Source of the DNA: Hydnum rufescens UP504
Lineage: Eukaryota; Basidiomycota; Agaricomycetes; Cantharellales; Hydnaceae
Length of the DNA: 64,000 nt
Direction: 5' to 3'
Assembly (NCBI GenBank): GCA_014904985.1
Contig: MU129074.1
Location: 40,860-104,859 of the forward strand
This document shows positions 11,760-25,680 of the stretch, piece by piece. Under the pieces are notes generated by a model, which had not been told where the DNA came from, made no database searches, and saw nothing but the letters and a program-made list of their open reading frames with translations. The position numbers and the translations under genes are program-made. Numbering within the stretch: the stretch's first letter is position 1; each line of letters starts with the position of its first letter.

Positions 11760-14700
11760 ATGGCAAGCAACTCCTGGGGAACACAAGCTGATGAGGAAGA
11801 TGAAAACAATATTTACACATATGAAGAAGACCAAGAGGATGCGCGGACTATTCTCTTGCGAGAAGCCGGCACCAAGAGACCACGGCTCAAAGTTCTGGAG
11901 GATGATCCATTAGACGACTCTCCGGCCTCCATGGTGCATCGGGTGGGAATTTGTGCCTCTATAGCTCGACGGTGAAAACGCGAACTAAGTGTCCATTAGA
12001 GTGTTCCTGAAACCGATGATCCAACACTTCCGACGCTCACATTTCGCGTCGTCCTCCTGGGAAGTCTGATGTGCGTGCTGAATTCCGCGATCTCTCAACT
12101 CTTTTACTTCAAGTCCAATGCTCCAAGGTTCGAAAGTCCATATTGTTACATAGCACGTTCCTTATTTTTTGGAACCAGTTTTTCTGCGTATTTTGTTATA
12201 CTTGTCACCCATCCTGCGGGGAAATGGCTCGCGAAAATTCTTCCAGACCGCATAATAAACGTGCATAAATGGACATTCTCTCTCAACCCTGGTGCATGGT
12301 CAATCAAGGAGCATTTACTTGGTTTTTAGCCATATCCTCGCTCCTCTCAAATCCCCCTACTCATTTTTTTTCTTGCCTTGCAGTTGTCGTATTTGCTGTA
12401 AATAACGCCGTCCATCATTGCCTCGCATTTTTCATTTATATTTCCTTTTCGTTCAGCAATCAGGAGGTTCTGCATATGCCGCGGACATCAGTAAGTATCA
12501 TCTTTGGTTTATGAACATTCTTTCGCATTTAAGGTTTCCTCGTCTCAGTCACCATCCAGCGACTATATTACAAGCAAAACATAGGAGTCCTATCAGGAAT
12601 CACACTTCTCCTTACGACCCAACTTAGTTCAGTCCCCTCTTGCGGTTACCATCGGGTGATGATACTGACTAGCAGGTTGGTGCAGTCGGCTTTGGACTTA
12701 GTGGTTTCCTTCAGCCTATCCTTGTTCGGCCTCTATCGATGGTTTTCCCTCGTAATCTTGTCTATGTTACCCTCTTTTCTTCACTGAATCTCAAAGGGAA
12801 GGAGACACGCGATAGATTGAAAATCTTCAAAATTGCTTTCGTTGCTTGTTTTATCTATCAGGTATCCAATGTTACCTCCGTTCATGTGATCCTGACCGCA
12901 GCTTGAATCCACCAAAGACATTCCCTACAGTCCTGTTCCCGACTCTTAACTCGCTGGCTCTTCTATGTGCGCCCGTGCCTATTTTTAGAGTTTTTTGAAT
13001 CTTTCTCATATCGTATCGTAAGGCCTCATCAATAATGACAATTTTGTGCTTCGCACTCTCGGCTCCGGTTTTCAGGGTTTCGGTATACTAAATTTCTCGT
13101 TCGATTGGAATAGCATAGGGTCTGTGGTATGTTATATCTATTTTTTTTCCCGCCAGTCATCTTTCAGGATCCATTTGACTCCCCCACCTTGGATCGTTAT
13201 TGTTCGTTCATGTAGGGCCCCTTCTTCACACCTTGGTGGGCCCAGCTCAACTTCTTTGCGGGACTGATCGGGATGATGTTTGTTATCACTCCAATCGCCT
13301 ATTTCTCCAACATATGGAATGCAAAGAGCTTCCCGAGTCCGATTTCAACAGGGCTGTTCAAGTAAGTTTGTCCCACTATGAGGAGGAAATCGGTTGACGC
13401 CAAGAATACGCTCAATGTCATCGTGTAGTTCGTCATATCAACGGTATTGTCTTTTGATTTATTACGTGGACTGTAATATGTTTGAGCTCGTCCGTACCCC
13501 TATAGCTTTGATGTGCTGTCCATCTTGAACGATGATTTTACCCTCAATGAAGAGGCTTGGCAACTCGCTCAACCCCTTCTCCTTACTGTGCGTACCCACG
13601 TTTCTAGTTGGCTCCGAATATCTATACTCTATTACTATTAGCCTTCCTTTGCATATGCGTATGCATTGGGTTTTGCTGCACTGACGAGTGCCGTTGTCCA
13701 CGTCCTCCTATGGCATTTTGAAGACATTAAAAATGCCATTTCCACCGCATCTAAAGGTGATTATGATGACAATATACATAACCAGTAGGTCTCCATGTTG
13801 TCTTTCACTATCGCGGTCCCACTTATGTGCGCAGACTTATGCGCGTCTATCCCACGGTGCCAGCTTGGTGGTATTTCTCCCTCTTCGGTGTCACCCTATT
13901 AGCCGCAGTCATCTTGATAGAAACTGCCCCGCTTCAACTCCCAGCCTGGGCGCTTTTACTGGCCATATTCGTTGCCATGGCATTTCTAGTACCAGTAGGC
14001 ATCATCCGTGCGGTCAGCGAAACGCAAATTGGTGCGGAAATTTGCTGCCTCCTCTCCACTTCCTTATGTTGAGGTACCCTGTATTGTGGGTCTCAGGGCT
14101 GAATATAATCACGGAACTTGTCGCCGGGTTCTTAATTCCTGGAAAGCCCATTGCTAATGTTGTACGTCGCCTGAATATTCCGAGCAATGTTTCACTTTGA
14201 ACCCTTCGTTGTTTCCCCTCTAGGTCTTCAAATGCTATGGATGTAGGCATTCCTTTCGCCCAGTTGCTATTCCCTGGATATTGATATTTCCTTGCCAGAT
14301 ATGGCGATGTCACAAGCCTTAGATCTCACTGCCGACCTTAAGTATGATCGCAACCCTACATAGTTTATGTTCTGATTAATCTGAGAGACACTCACAGATT
14401 GAGTGTTTATATGAAAGTTCCTCCGAGACACGTTGAGTCATTCGATCCCTCCATGTCTTTCCCCATATTTATCTACTCCATAGATGTTTATTACTCAGTG
14501 CGCTTCCATTTTGTGAAATCCTTATATACAACTAACATGGATAATGGCAGGATATCAGGAGCGGCTTTGGTATGCTCCTTGGACACCCTATTAACCCGTA
14601 CAAGTATAACGAGCTTTTCTGACTGGCTAGGGCTGTGTTGTGAACTACTTCACCCTTAATTCGGGTATGCCTTTTCACTGACTTGACGTCCCAAGCTTTC

Positions 14701-15595
14701 TAACCAGCGTTTTTAGTGATATCGGCTAAGCAGGATTTTTTGGACGGAACTGTAGAGGACCCGTAGGTGCCGTAATATCCGTCAGGTGGATTCTGCCCTC
14801 ACTGCTATCCACTTTTGACCCGAAGGACCGGCCAGTGGACGGGTCGCTCACCGTCCACCTTTTATTCGGCCTCCGTCATATGGGGTCTTGTTGGACCGTA
14901 AGTATCTGTGGCTTCACGTCATCGTAATATTGACAGCATAGCTATCATCATATGACAGTGCCCGATTTTTTGTAGGGAAGTACAGTATTCTGTACTTAGG
15001 TTTTTTGGCTGGTGCCGTCCTCCCAGTTATTCCTTGGCTTTTGCACAAGCGCTGCCCGAAACTTGGGCTTGATAAGGTGCGTCAATCAGATCGTGAATTA
15101 CGGTCTACTTGCGATGACCTTGATATGCCTAGATTTCAATCCCAATCATAGTGTATGCCGCCGCGCTACCTCCGGTAAAGTGCCATCCGTATACATCTTG
15201 AAACCCTCCGCCTCTGATATTCCCATCAGCTAATTCCCACTAATATTATCATCACGGGCTTTGCAACTGCCTATTTTTCCCAAGTATATCTTAGGCGACA
15301 TCAGTGTGTTCTCTCTCACATTCGTTCGACTCGTAGTCATAACTCATTCTTTCGTGCATCCGACTTCTAGTGGCGCCTTCTTCGAAAAGTATAATTATGT
15401 TCTCAGCGCTGCTCTGGATGCTGGGTAGGTGCCTCTCATTAGTGGCATTTATTTTCCTTCTCACCATCGAACAGGACGAGTGTCAATGCTCTAGTGATAT
15501 ATATTGCTCTGACTATTGTGCTGGGTGGATGGGAGGCACCGCACTGGTGGTTGAACTCTGCGCAGGATGTAGAACATTGCAAGCCAGGGTCATAA
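11760..15595 (+). CDS. OPT-family oligopeptide transporter
   Basis: A proton-coupled plasma-membrane importer of small peptides or peptide conjugates, made of many membrane helices. The N-terminus is acidic and cytosolic. Then come OPT hallmarks in order: VPETDDPTLPTLTFRVVLLG (about 12006), FSLNPGAWSIKEHLL (12280), SGGSAYAAD, YYKQNIGVLSGITLLL (12566), a GPFFTPWWAQLNFFAG motif (13216), IANVVFKCYG (14150-14240), SASVIWGLVGP (14865), LPVIPWLLHKRCPKLGLDK (15020-15075) and YNYVLSAALDAG (15390). It ends at CKPGS and a TAA. The gene has a dozen or more short introns, which I did not resolve individually, so a small lesion could be hidden. The start is taken as ATG 11760; 11718 or 11547 in the same frame are alternatives. 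Family identity is secure, substrate unknown. Confidence 0.8.
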
Positions 15596-15716
15596 TATAG
15601 TAATGTGCTTAGATTAGTCGAGGATGGTAGCTTCCTCGAATATTTCTTCAGACGAGTGTGATATTATTTGAGTACTCTCCGGATATCCTCATTACGTTGA
15701 ACGGTTGGATGGGCCA

Positions 15717-16664
15717 TCAGTCATGTTTGCCCTCCATATGGGCATTGGTATCCAATGACTCCCACTTTCTCCTCCACGAGTTATAAGCGGACTCGAATCC
15801 TCCATCGGTGTATATCGTCCATCCATCTCGTAGTCGCCAATAACGAGCGGGTGTCGAGTCGAGCAGTGCACGCCGCATACTTTCCGCGCGAGAAAAGCGT
15901 CGAAGAGGCTCTGTGAGCAGATAGTGCAAGATTGCAAACAGGGCACCGACAAAGAATCCGGCGACGACCTGTTCTACACTGTGGTACATTAGAAGGACTC
16001 TACAATTACATGAACATAAGACTATCAGATTTACGTCGGCTAGGTACTGAAGATTTTAACGTACCTCGAATAACAGACAGCCACCGCCCAGGCCCAGAGA
16101 AATAAAAACAAGGCAAAACGTTGGATACGGTCGACTATGACAAGCTTAGACCCGTAGGATGTGAACGAGTGCCGAAGATTCAGGTGCAGGAACATAAACG
16201 TTGCGAAATAGCCCATGGTTTGAGAATGCAGTGACGGAAAACCATAGCCATCTCCCAGGGCTTCAGAAAGGCCGCACATGAGAGACAGGTGATCCTACAC
16301 CCGAATGAGACGGGAACCTACGGCGTGGTCGCTCTTGCTTGACTGCATGTTTCAGGACAAAGTTGATAACATGATTAACCAGTTGGCCGCAAAACATGTT
16401 TATTAACGTCAGCTCCCGTGTCGTAATGATCATCCCTACGTATGCAGGCTAGAAAATTGCTTAGCCGTTGGGGTATCTGACGCTAATACCCAAGTACACA
16501 AACCATTATAAGAACAGGGGAAAGCGTGACGAACGCTGCAGCTTTCGCTAAGAGAGATCCTCGAGTATCTATGTAAAAGTTTTTTAAAAAGTGGAAATAA
16601 GGACGGCGGTATTGCACCTACATAAGACATTTGTGAGGTCCAATGCTATCAAGTCAGAGTCCAT
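15717..16664 (-). CDS. CAX4: Dolichyldiphosphatase (PAP2 superfamily), CAX4-like
   Basis: An ER membrane phosphatase that removes a phosphate from dolichyl diphosphate on the luminal side, recycling the carrier for N-glycosylation. On the minus strand the exons read: MDSDLIALDLTNVL (from 16664), FVTLSPVLIM, then AYVGMIITTRELTLINMFCG, then NFVLKHAVKQERP. This last motif is PAP2 signature 1 (KxxxxxxRP). Then come signature 2, GDGYGFPSLHSQ (PSxH), and signature 3, split by an intron between CYSRY and YHSVEQVVAG. Several hydrophobic helices flank the signatures. The C-terminus after the last signature is hydrophilic and ends at GKHD. Length is close to the usual 240-260 residues. It is tail-to-tail with the OPT gene and shares a short promoter interval with MON2, which diverges from it. 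Confidence 0.85.
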
Positions 16665-16721
16665 GAAATTTTCGCATAAACAAGTGGGTGCGCACGCCCT
16701 GGAAGCTGCCGAGTTCAAACC

Positions 16722-19700
16722 ATGTCTGTCCTTGCCTTTCTGGTGACAGAACTCCAGGCACGGTGTCTTCCCCTGTAATATATCAAAATCCTCACGCTCC
16801 CCTGCGCAGACCCTTTCCAGTGAAACGCGGCGCAAGTATCCAGAAATTAGAGATGTTTGTGGTTCCCCTCCACGTCTATCCTCGTAAACAATTCCAATAT
16901 GTCTGTCCTTCTAGGCTGCGGAGAAATCTCTTTCCATACTGCGGGCGGCGCCAGAACAGGCTACTGCAGGTTTAGCCAATGGTTTGTTTATCTGCCTTAT
17001 TGTCCTTGGCCAAAAGCCTGAAAATTGGTGCAGATGGTCCGCAAGCAGAAGAATTGCTTCGTCCTGTCTTCATGGGGTGTGCTACTCGAAACCCAAAAGT
17101 GGTAACAATTGCACTCAGTTCCCTTCAGCGACTCGTCGCGATGAAAGCTGTGCCCATGTCGACCGTGCCTCATGTGGTTGCGACACTAGCTGACTGCATA
17201 TCTCAAGGAGTGGACGTGCAATTACGAATCCTACAGACACTTTTGTCCCTTCTCACCAACTTCACTGGGGTTCATGGGCCACTTTTAGGCGATGTACGGA
17301 AATCAATACACCTTTTGGTGCGGGATCGGTTGAATTCAGTTTCATGTAGGCGCTGCTTCTCTGCTTCAAGCTACAAGATTCGCGGATAGGTGCGGTATCG
17401 AGCACTGCAATGGCCACTCTCCGTCAGCTTGTCATGTTCGTATTCGACAAAGTTGTCGAGGCCGATCGAGTGGCCCTTCGCGATCATCCAATTGAACATG
17501 ATTCCGAAGAAACAACCCTTCCCGATGGATCTGTAGTGGACTTGCACCCATCGGCTCGAGATGCCTACTCGGTGTTTGAGGACCTTTGTTTGCTTGCCAA
17601 CGCGGAACGACCACAGTTTCTCAAGTTGGAAGCGCTACCAAAAACCTTCTCTTTGGAGCTGATCGAAAGTGTATTGACTAATTATCATGCGTTATTCCGT
17701 GAGGTAAAACCCCCCAATACCCATCCTTTAACAGACAGTGACCTATTGTGATATTCCTAGCGGCGGGAGCTGCTTTTATTATGCCGACATCACCTTTCTC
17801 CCATGCTTCTAAAATCTCTATCTGACAAACATTTATTTCCGCTGACTTTGAGAGCAACACGTGTGGTTTTCCTCCTATTGAAACAATTTCTTCGAGAGCT
17901 GGAGACCGAATCCGAGGTCTTCTTGACACTCTTGACCAAGATCATATCTGGAGAAATCGATGGCAATGAGACACCTCGACCTCATTGGATGAGGGTATTA
18001 GCTATGGAAATCACTCGTGGGTACGTGGCCTGGACTGCTATTGTGCAGCCATGTCTCAATTCCCTGTCTCTGCACAGATTATGCAGCGATGCAGATCTCG
18101 TTCGAGAGATTTGGGACCGATTTGACGCTAAGAAAAATGGTTCTCATGTCTTTTCATCTTTGATCACTGCCCTCAAACGTCTTGCTACTGAGAAGCCTGC
18201 TCTTTTGGGGGTTGAATCACAGATGTTTGGCCTCGGTATTCCCTCACAATCGTCTCTGGATCTGAGTGCCACAGGTTACGGGCTCGACGTGGGCATGGTG
18301 GCAGGGATGGTGGCGAGTGCAGCCAGTATGGTTGCCTCAATCGGTTCTGAAACAGGCCTAAGTGTGCCTGGCTCTTCGATGAAACTGCAGTGGTAAGTTG
18401 AAACTATGTGGCCATCGCCGTTTCCTCAGCTTATAGACTCGTCCAGTATTGATCAGCTCGACAAAGCTGATTCTCCAGCCATCCCCGAAACGTACATATT
18501 TCTTCTAGCGCTTCAAAGTTTGGTTTCGTTATCAGAAGGCTTTGCGTCCATCTCCATCCCTCTTTACACTACCATAGTCGTTCAGCGACCTCGTGCTGCC
18601 GGGGATGCCGTCATCCGTGCTCCACCAGCCTTAGACATTACCTCATTGCCATCTGAAGAATCCAGCACCAAACAACTGGTGTCCATTCATGGGATGATGG
18701 AGTGTGCCTGGCCTGCGATGCTCGCTGCATTATCTTTTTTCATCGCAACTAGTCTCTCCAACGATCTATTTGTCGATGTGGTGACTAGCATACAGAGTAT
18801 GGCCAATGTAGCCGGGGTCGTTGGACTGTCCACTCCCCGTGACGCGTTCCTTACTTCCCTCTCCAAGTTCGCTATCCCATCTGGTGTCGTGTCGAGCTTA
18901 AACTCATGGGTCGATACGCCTCGCCCAGGAGGGGTTTTGTCTGTTGAAAATCTGGGATTATCGGCCCTCGCCGGGAGCCCGCAGCAAGCACCGACATTAT
19001 CCGACCGAAATATTGTCTGTCTTAAAGTCCTCGTATCTAGTGCACTGTTCCTTGCCGGGAGCCTCGGGCCAAGTTGGTTCGATGTTCTGGAGACGCTTCA
19101 AAATGCAGAGTACGTGCTGTTCACCAAAGGCCCGGCGAGAAAGGGCTCGACTGGCCCGAATAATTTGGGACCAGGGTCGAAGGCGCGGACCCCTTCGGGT
19201 TCACTCACCCCTAGCTCAACATCTCCAGCCTTAGGAAGTCGCCCTCCATTAATGGCAGATCTCGATCTCGAAAGTGTCCAGGCTATCATGTCGCGCATTT
19301 TTGATGCTTCAAAGAATTTGGAAGACGAGGCCTTTGGATCATTCATCTCTGCTCTGTGCAAACTGAGCGCGGAGATGGTTGGGATGCAGTCGATAGATCG
19401 TGGAATTATTGTCGAAGAATCGGGAGAGGATGCCGTATCCCCCTTACCCCCCACACCGGCAACGCCTCGCGTTGGCTATGCTCATCGACGGAGGGCCAGT
19501 GGGATACAATTGTCTAGATCTGTCGTCAGTCCATTCTCTGCACTATTTTTCTGCATGATGCGTCTAACTTGGGAATACCCAGCGTGGTGGAGACTATGGC
19601 ATCACAAAACTTGGCTGGATATCACAGCTCAATATCCATCGTTTAATTTATCGCGATCCCAGCCTTGCGTGGAATACTGTGACCGGCCACCTTCTCTCCA

Positions 19701-22700
19701 TTATTCGGAATTCCCGGGCCCCGGGCCCCATTCGGCTTCAAGCAGCTGAAGTAATGGATGAAATTCTCGTCGTAGTCCCTCGCAATGTCACTGCTGCTGG
19801 CGAGCTCCAAACACAGGTCCAGCGTCGTGTTCTCGATGTGCTCGCAAAGCAGATTATCGGAGAGACGTCATCAAGTTCTTCAGTGCTGATTGATATCCGC
19901 CGCTGCGGTTTAGAAACCTTGCATCAAATCCTCCAATTCTCGGGGCACACCCTGGTGGTTGGATGGGAGACAATTTTCGAAATGCTATCTAGTGTTTGCG
20001 CTGCAGTCCCTAACGATGGCCCTCCTCTGTCGGAATTGACCGATGGTCGTGTCTTATCTCCTCGACCTCGTCCACCACCCCTTTGGCCTCCATCCGCGAA
20101 GGCTAATTTAAGCTTAATACGCGTAGCCTTCCAATCTCTCACTCTTGTGTGTGACTCCGTTGATGTTCTAACTTCTGAGCATCTTCGACTATGTATCAGT
20201 ACACTCGGGTTATTCGGTCGACAAAGCGAGACCAACATCGCACTCACTGCAGCGGAAAGCCTTCTCTGGGGAGTTTCCGACTCGATCCAATCCAAGCGCA
20301 AAGATATCGAGAGGGAACCAGAATACAGCGCATTGTGGATGTTTCTCCTCCTGGAGCTGCTCGGGCTATGTTCAGATTTGAGACCTGAAGTGCGGAATGG
20401 CGCGATGCAGACCCTTTTCCGATCACTACAGCTCTACGGCGCCACATTGAGTCCGGATACTTGGACGAAGTGTCTAGATCTCGTTGTGTTCCCACTACTC
20501 GAGTCTATGTCTCCCTCTACCTCCCAAATCAGCCCCCCCTCTCCAACTTCATACGCGTCTTCCAGTGTCCAATCTCCAGCTCAGAGCTGGGACGAAACTA
20601 AATGCCTCGCCTTCCAATTGGTGGCCTCGGTCTTCGGCGATTTCCTCGTCTCGCAAATCATGCGACTCCCTACCTTCAGCAAAATTTGGGATAAATTTGT
20701 GCATCACATCAGACAGGCTGCCTTACGTGATCATCGCAGCGTTAGTACAGCGGCTCTGAAATGCCTTGATGTGAGCCTTGGTGCTTCGAAGAACACGGCC
20801 GACGATTTAATTCCTGTAGCTACCATCGCGTGGGAGAGTGCGTGGCACGGTGTCGATGAGATTGGGGAGGCCGTTGGGACAAGAATATCGCAGCCATCGG
20901 CTGGACTCCTCCACACTATTCAGCCTTCGCCATTTACTCAAGAAAGTCTCGAAGCTTTTGCTGCTGTCATCCGAACCACGTATTCCTTGAGTGGTTCTAC
21001 GTGGGATTTGGATCGTATCCGCCGTCTGTTGGCGATCTTAAAGGGGGTCCTAACATATTCCAGATCCCCAGAGTATCGTCCTGATATTGACACTCTGACA
21101 CCTGTTCAAGTACGTACTTGAATTTCGCGTGAATGGGATGACTCACGTTTCACGCGTAGGCAATTGTTGTCCATGTAATTGAAGATATCAAACTTGACGT
21201 GAAACATTCACCATCCTTGGTACTATGCGATCTATCAGAATTTGCCACTCTTGCCTTCGTCGCCGCTTTCGATGTTGAGGGCTCTCCTCCGATGTCTTCT
21301 CCCGGCACCCCGGATGCCCAGAAACGCACCCCACAAAAGCGAGTCACGTACATTGCTCTATGTAAATATAGCTTGTCAAGACTGGTTGATCTTTTTCTCC
21401 GGTTCAAAAATCAATTGGATCTGTATAATGATGGGACGCTGGAACAGGTTCTCTCGGTGAGTCTGAGGTTCTTCATCCGTGAACCAAATTATTCACGAAA
21501 TTCTGTTTCCATGTAGGCGTATTCCATTCCCATCAAACTTAAGTACGATTGTCCCCCTCCATCCAAATTTGGATCAGATCCTCCTTTGTGGAAAACAGCA
21601 ACCATAAGTTTTTTAAAAATTGTGAGGGAGTTAGCACAGAGTCTTGAAAGCTTCGGTCTAGGTTAGTCGCGCATCATTTAGGCAATCCCAAACTCACTTC
21701 CCCTCTATAGCCATATCCGGTGATCGAGTGGAGGGCATTTGGCGTCAAGCCCTGGATGTCTTCCGTGGTGGCCTACTGGCGGACTGGTAACCCACATCTT
21801 GAGTCTCTATTATCTATACCTGACCATATATAAGCTCCGCAGCGGAACACTTCCCCTTGGAAGTCCAGGACGCAGAGGAAAAGTTTGATCTTGCACTAAT
21901 AGCAACGTTGGAGATCGATGTTGTTCCACATCTAGGCGATTCTCGGGTTCCTGATGCTGTCATTGCAAGTTGCTTTTTATCACCTTACGTAGTACCATCT
22001 GACGGTGCCGGGTAGATACGATTGGCAACTACCTTGAAGAACGCCAGCAGGCTACGCCAGGTGGAGGACAGAACTCCAATCATTCTGGATGAACGGCCGA
22101 CAAACACCAAAGGGTCCAAGGTCTCGGAAACCCCAAATCAAGGTACCGATAAGCACCCCAACGTTCCGCTGGGGACAACGGCCCCCTCTGTTCTTCTTCC
22201 TCGAGAGCGGTTCGCCTACTGGACCTTCGATCTCTTGTTCTTAATTTGTGCTGCATCCACTCAAGGTATGGTCCTTGCCAGTGTTGTATCGATTGTTCTG
22301 TGACAAGTGAAATGGTTTCCTAGATCAAGCGTCGGCTCGTCAGCGCGTAGCAGCCTTGTGCCTTCCGAGCCTGTTGGCCAGATGTCACTCGGTACTTGCT
22401 ACGTACGTTGTCGACGAAGCCCTTCGCGGAGGAGTGCCCTTCCCTAGGTACGTCCATGCCCCAAGTCATCCAAGGTTTTGGTAAATTTTGCTATAGGGTA
22501 CAAGAAGAAGAACTGTTATACGTCCTCCGTAAATTCCAAGAACTTCAACTTTGGGCCGGCAGCCTCTGGGCCGCTTTCTCAGGCGACCCTTCAACATATT
22601 GCACCTCCCTCCCTCGTAAGCTCTTAAAGCTGCCCAGCGTTTCCAATGAAAAGTACTGAGCCCATCTGCGTTCCTAGCCATTGACTCTACTTTGCCTCCA

Positions 22701-23057
22701 GAACGTCTTATATCTGACGCAACAAAACGATCGACAAAAGCCCATCTCTTCCATTTCTATACCTTACTGTATGAGATCGCCACTGCCCCGCGGTCACCTC
22801 CGTCTGCATGGATTGTCCCTTCCTCTGCTGTTACGAATCAACCTCGGGACAAAAAGACAACTCTTAAGAAAGAGAATAGAAACAAGCAAGACAGGGTCTC
22901 TCGTGATCGGTCTTCTGGGGGGTCAAATACGTTTCCAGTGGGGATCGTGGGGGCAGAGTATGAGAAAGAACTGGTTCCTGCCGTCGAAGTGGATTCACGG
23001 CAACTTGCAAAAGAGCTTTTACGGCAGATTGGGAAAGAGATGGGGGTTGAGACGTGA
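16722..23057 (+). CDS. MON2: MON2: Golgi/endosome trafficking scaffold related to Arf-GEFs
   Basis: A large helical-repeat protein related to the non-catalytic parts of BIG/Sec7 Arf-GEFs. It works at the trans-Golgi/endosome with the Dopey protein and flippase partners. The N-terminus (MSVLAFLVTELQ, then SSETRRKYPEIRDAAEKS) is the DCB domain; HUS-like helices follow. ANDGPQAEELLRPVFMGC and the repeats after 17090 match the family's DCB. The central block (ERNIVCLKVLV-like region at about 19010-19110) and the C-terminal Mon2 domain, ending ELVPAVEVDSRQLAKELLRQ, are in order. No Sec7 catalytic domain is present, as expected. Many introns of 45-70 nt. The first intron appears to use a GC donor (CAG followed by GCACGG, near 16758) and ends before ACCCTTTCC; no GT donor preserves the frame there. 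The reading frame looks intact across 6.3 kb. Confidence 0.85.
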
Positions 23058-23128
23058 TTCTACATTGCGGATGACTATCCTACATTGTGTTAAATTAAAT
23101 CATGGTAGAGAAAACAATAGAGTAATTA

Positions 23129-25009
23129 TTAAGCATTCTGGAGAATAGAGCATATATCTCTATGCGATCCTTCCTTCCAATCCTTCTTCTGGTGATCGGC
23201 GGAACAGTATCTGGAGCACAGGATGAGCCATGGACTCAAATATCCCTGGAGATCGTTACTTACGTGACAGCATGGCATCCCGAACAGCGTTTGTATGTTT
23301 CTTCGGCCTCGAGGGATTTCGTGTCGCACTTGGCCCACCAGCAAAAACGGTTCTCGTGGTACCCCGTCTTGTCCCTGTCACCCCTTTCAGCCTCCTCGTG
23401 CAAACCCAATGTAGTTCCCAAGGCGCGCCACGACAATACAGATTGCCAAAGAGCGGCCGATTCTTTCGTGATATCGTCCTCTGTCTTCTGCTTCTTCTTA
23501 TTCGTAACGCCTGGTAAATTCAGGCCCTCCGAAAATGCAGTTTTCGAAATGAGCGAGTCAAAGTCATTGAGAGTTGGGATAAACAAAAGTGTAAAATGTT
23601 TGCGGAGGGTAGAGATCTCGTCAGGTGTGGCACGCACGCGGCATGTTACATCGTGGCATTGTGCTATGTGGATTGTCATCTTGAACACCCGGAACCAAGC
23701 CGCTAGGATGAAAGTTAACGGCTTTACCAAACGACGACTGAAAACATTTACGTACAAGCATACGAATCTGGCCTAGCAGCACAAAGAAGAAGTGATTCGG
23801 TTGCAACAGGCAGAAAGTCACAATGAGTAACAAGTTCAACCAGGGCACTCGCAGGATTCGTGGCCGCATTTACGATGTTGCTAAGGGAAGAATTAAACAA
23901 TGCAGTCTTGTGGCAGAGTTGGGCTAAAATTCATACTTTATGATAGGCGCTGCTGCGTTGGCAACAGCCCATTTACGATCGGCGTCTTCGACTGAACGAA
24001 GTTGATTCCTCAGTCTGATCGTAAAGCCGCAATCAGTATCCTATATGGCAGAAGCACTCGAGATTGCTCTCTCACGTGAATGCAACATCAGCCTCCAGCC
24101 TCATTTCGTGGTACTTTGGGGCACTTGGGTGTGCAATGTTGACGAAGGCATCCGCCGCTACAAGCTCCACGGCAACTTGGGTCGGATCGACGGTGATGGC
24201 AGGGTTGGTAAGGATTTGGCGAATTTTTTGTAGAATTTGCTCCGGATTACATGTATGTAGGAAGTTCTCGAGGGCATAGTCCGGCGCGGAGGGATTGACC
24301 AGTAGGCCACGTAGGAGAACGCAAGTGATGCGACGGCATGAAATGGCCTCTGATCTTAACCAGCATAAGGCCACGATACCCAGAGTTTCTCTCGTGTAAA
24401 CTTCACTACAATAGGCAGGCAAAGCGTGAATAGATATAGGCAAGTACGTGAGAAAGTGCGAAAGACATAAACATCCTCACGTCTTCATATCAGGAATTCG
24501 ATACAAATGATGCAATCCCAAGGAAACCACGGACAGGGTACTATCCGTAGTAAGTAACTCTTGATCTCTCCATAGCACTGCTTCGATGCGCGGATAGGCT
24601 TGTCGGAGCGTGGCGAAAACACGGGAATCCTCCTCAGACAGCCCTGAGCCCGCTTCGGCCTGAAGCTTTTTGAGCGATACCAAACTGTTGATTAATCCTG
24701 TTAACGGGATGACCCAGTATGGTGCATCCAAAGGCTAATTCCTCAACGTATAAATGAGACCTCGTCATAGTGAATCACCCATTCGCTCACCTCTGAGGCA
24801 GACTGCTCCCACCCATCAACGAAAACTTCGATTAGAAGATCAATGATTCTAGCAGCCCGCAGTTCAGGCCACAGTTTAGTGTCCTGAGCAGCGAGAGCAA
24901 TGGAGCTGAGGTGGAGGGTGTTGCGACCTTCTGCTGTGAAAGCTCGTTGAACAGCCTCACTGGGGTCATCCAACGTGGTCTGGATAGAGGCTTTGTTCGC
25001 GCTTTCCAT
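23129..25009 (-). CDS. MYND-type zinc-finger protein
   Basis: A minus-strand multi-exon gene. The N-terminus starts MESANKASIQTTLDDPSEA (ATG at 25009), followed by Leu-rich helical stretches of armadillo-like character (24740-24900, 24480-24730, 24075-24440). It ends in a MYND finger, a zinc-binding protein-interaction module. The visible finger residues are CWWAKC, CSGC, then across an intron YCSADHQKKDWKEGSHRDIC. In the canonical finger the residue before QKKDW is Cys; here it is His, which may still bind zinc. I could not fix every splice site between 23760 and 24060. The 5' end lies inside the segmental duplication: the first 25 or so codons and the promoter recur at 29560-29634 without the rest of the gene. 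Confidence 0.65.
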
Positions 25010-25428
25010 GAGTATTATCGGAGCGCACACTGTTCAGAATCCGATTTAAATGACAACGCAGGATCTTCCGTGGCATCTTCCGTGACATCCTTTGTGACAG
25101 TAATATCGTGCCGATTGCAAATGCCTTGCAGTTTTTAAATTTTACCCTGGTGGCCCTCTGACAACAGTTAAGATTTCGAAATTTTCCGGGATGGCTGGCC
25201 CTTGCCTGACACCTGAACTCTCAGATAAATTTTGATGACTTCAATTTACAATAAATGTCTGGGCGCTTCTCGAGCGTCTATCTCTGTGGCTGTATCAGGA
25301 GAACTGACACATGCTCTCGAGGCCCCAGAGTGGCCTGTGTGCCCTAGTAAGAACCGATGCACGTTGCAGATGCATACACAATGTCCCAGGTTAACTAGTG
25401 AAATAAATCCAATTATTGACGCACCCCC

Positions 25429-25680
25429 ATGAAAGTGAATTCCGGAGGAGGAGAGCCGTTGATGTTCAAGCAGATATTGATCGACGACGAGGACGAGCCG
25501 AACAGTAGCGTCCCTTTATACTACTTACAAGGGGTGAAAAAATGTACGAGAAGGTAAAGGGAAAGAGAATATGCCTGAGTACTGAGGGCGCTGGGGAAGC
25601 AAAGGTATACATTTCCGGTGGGAAAAACGTGAAGCTATGGAGTAGGTTGGCGAGCCTACCGCGGATAGCGGTGTCGCTTT
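25429..25680 (+). pseudogene. Broken counterpart of the 85-codon ORF in copy 2
   Basis: Begins with the same codons as the open 85-codon frame at 30063 (MKVNSG, then GEPLMFKQILIDD). It carries indels after GAGGACGAG that break the frame. No domain is recognised. It may be chance ORF remnants rather than a gene. Confidence 0.25.

Noticed and set aside
23162..23776. Plus-strand 204-codon frame
   Set aside because: It is antisense to the MYND-finger exons, which carry a recognisable motif on the minus strand.
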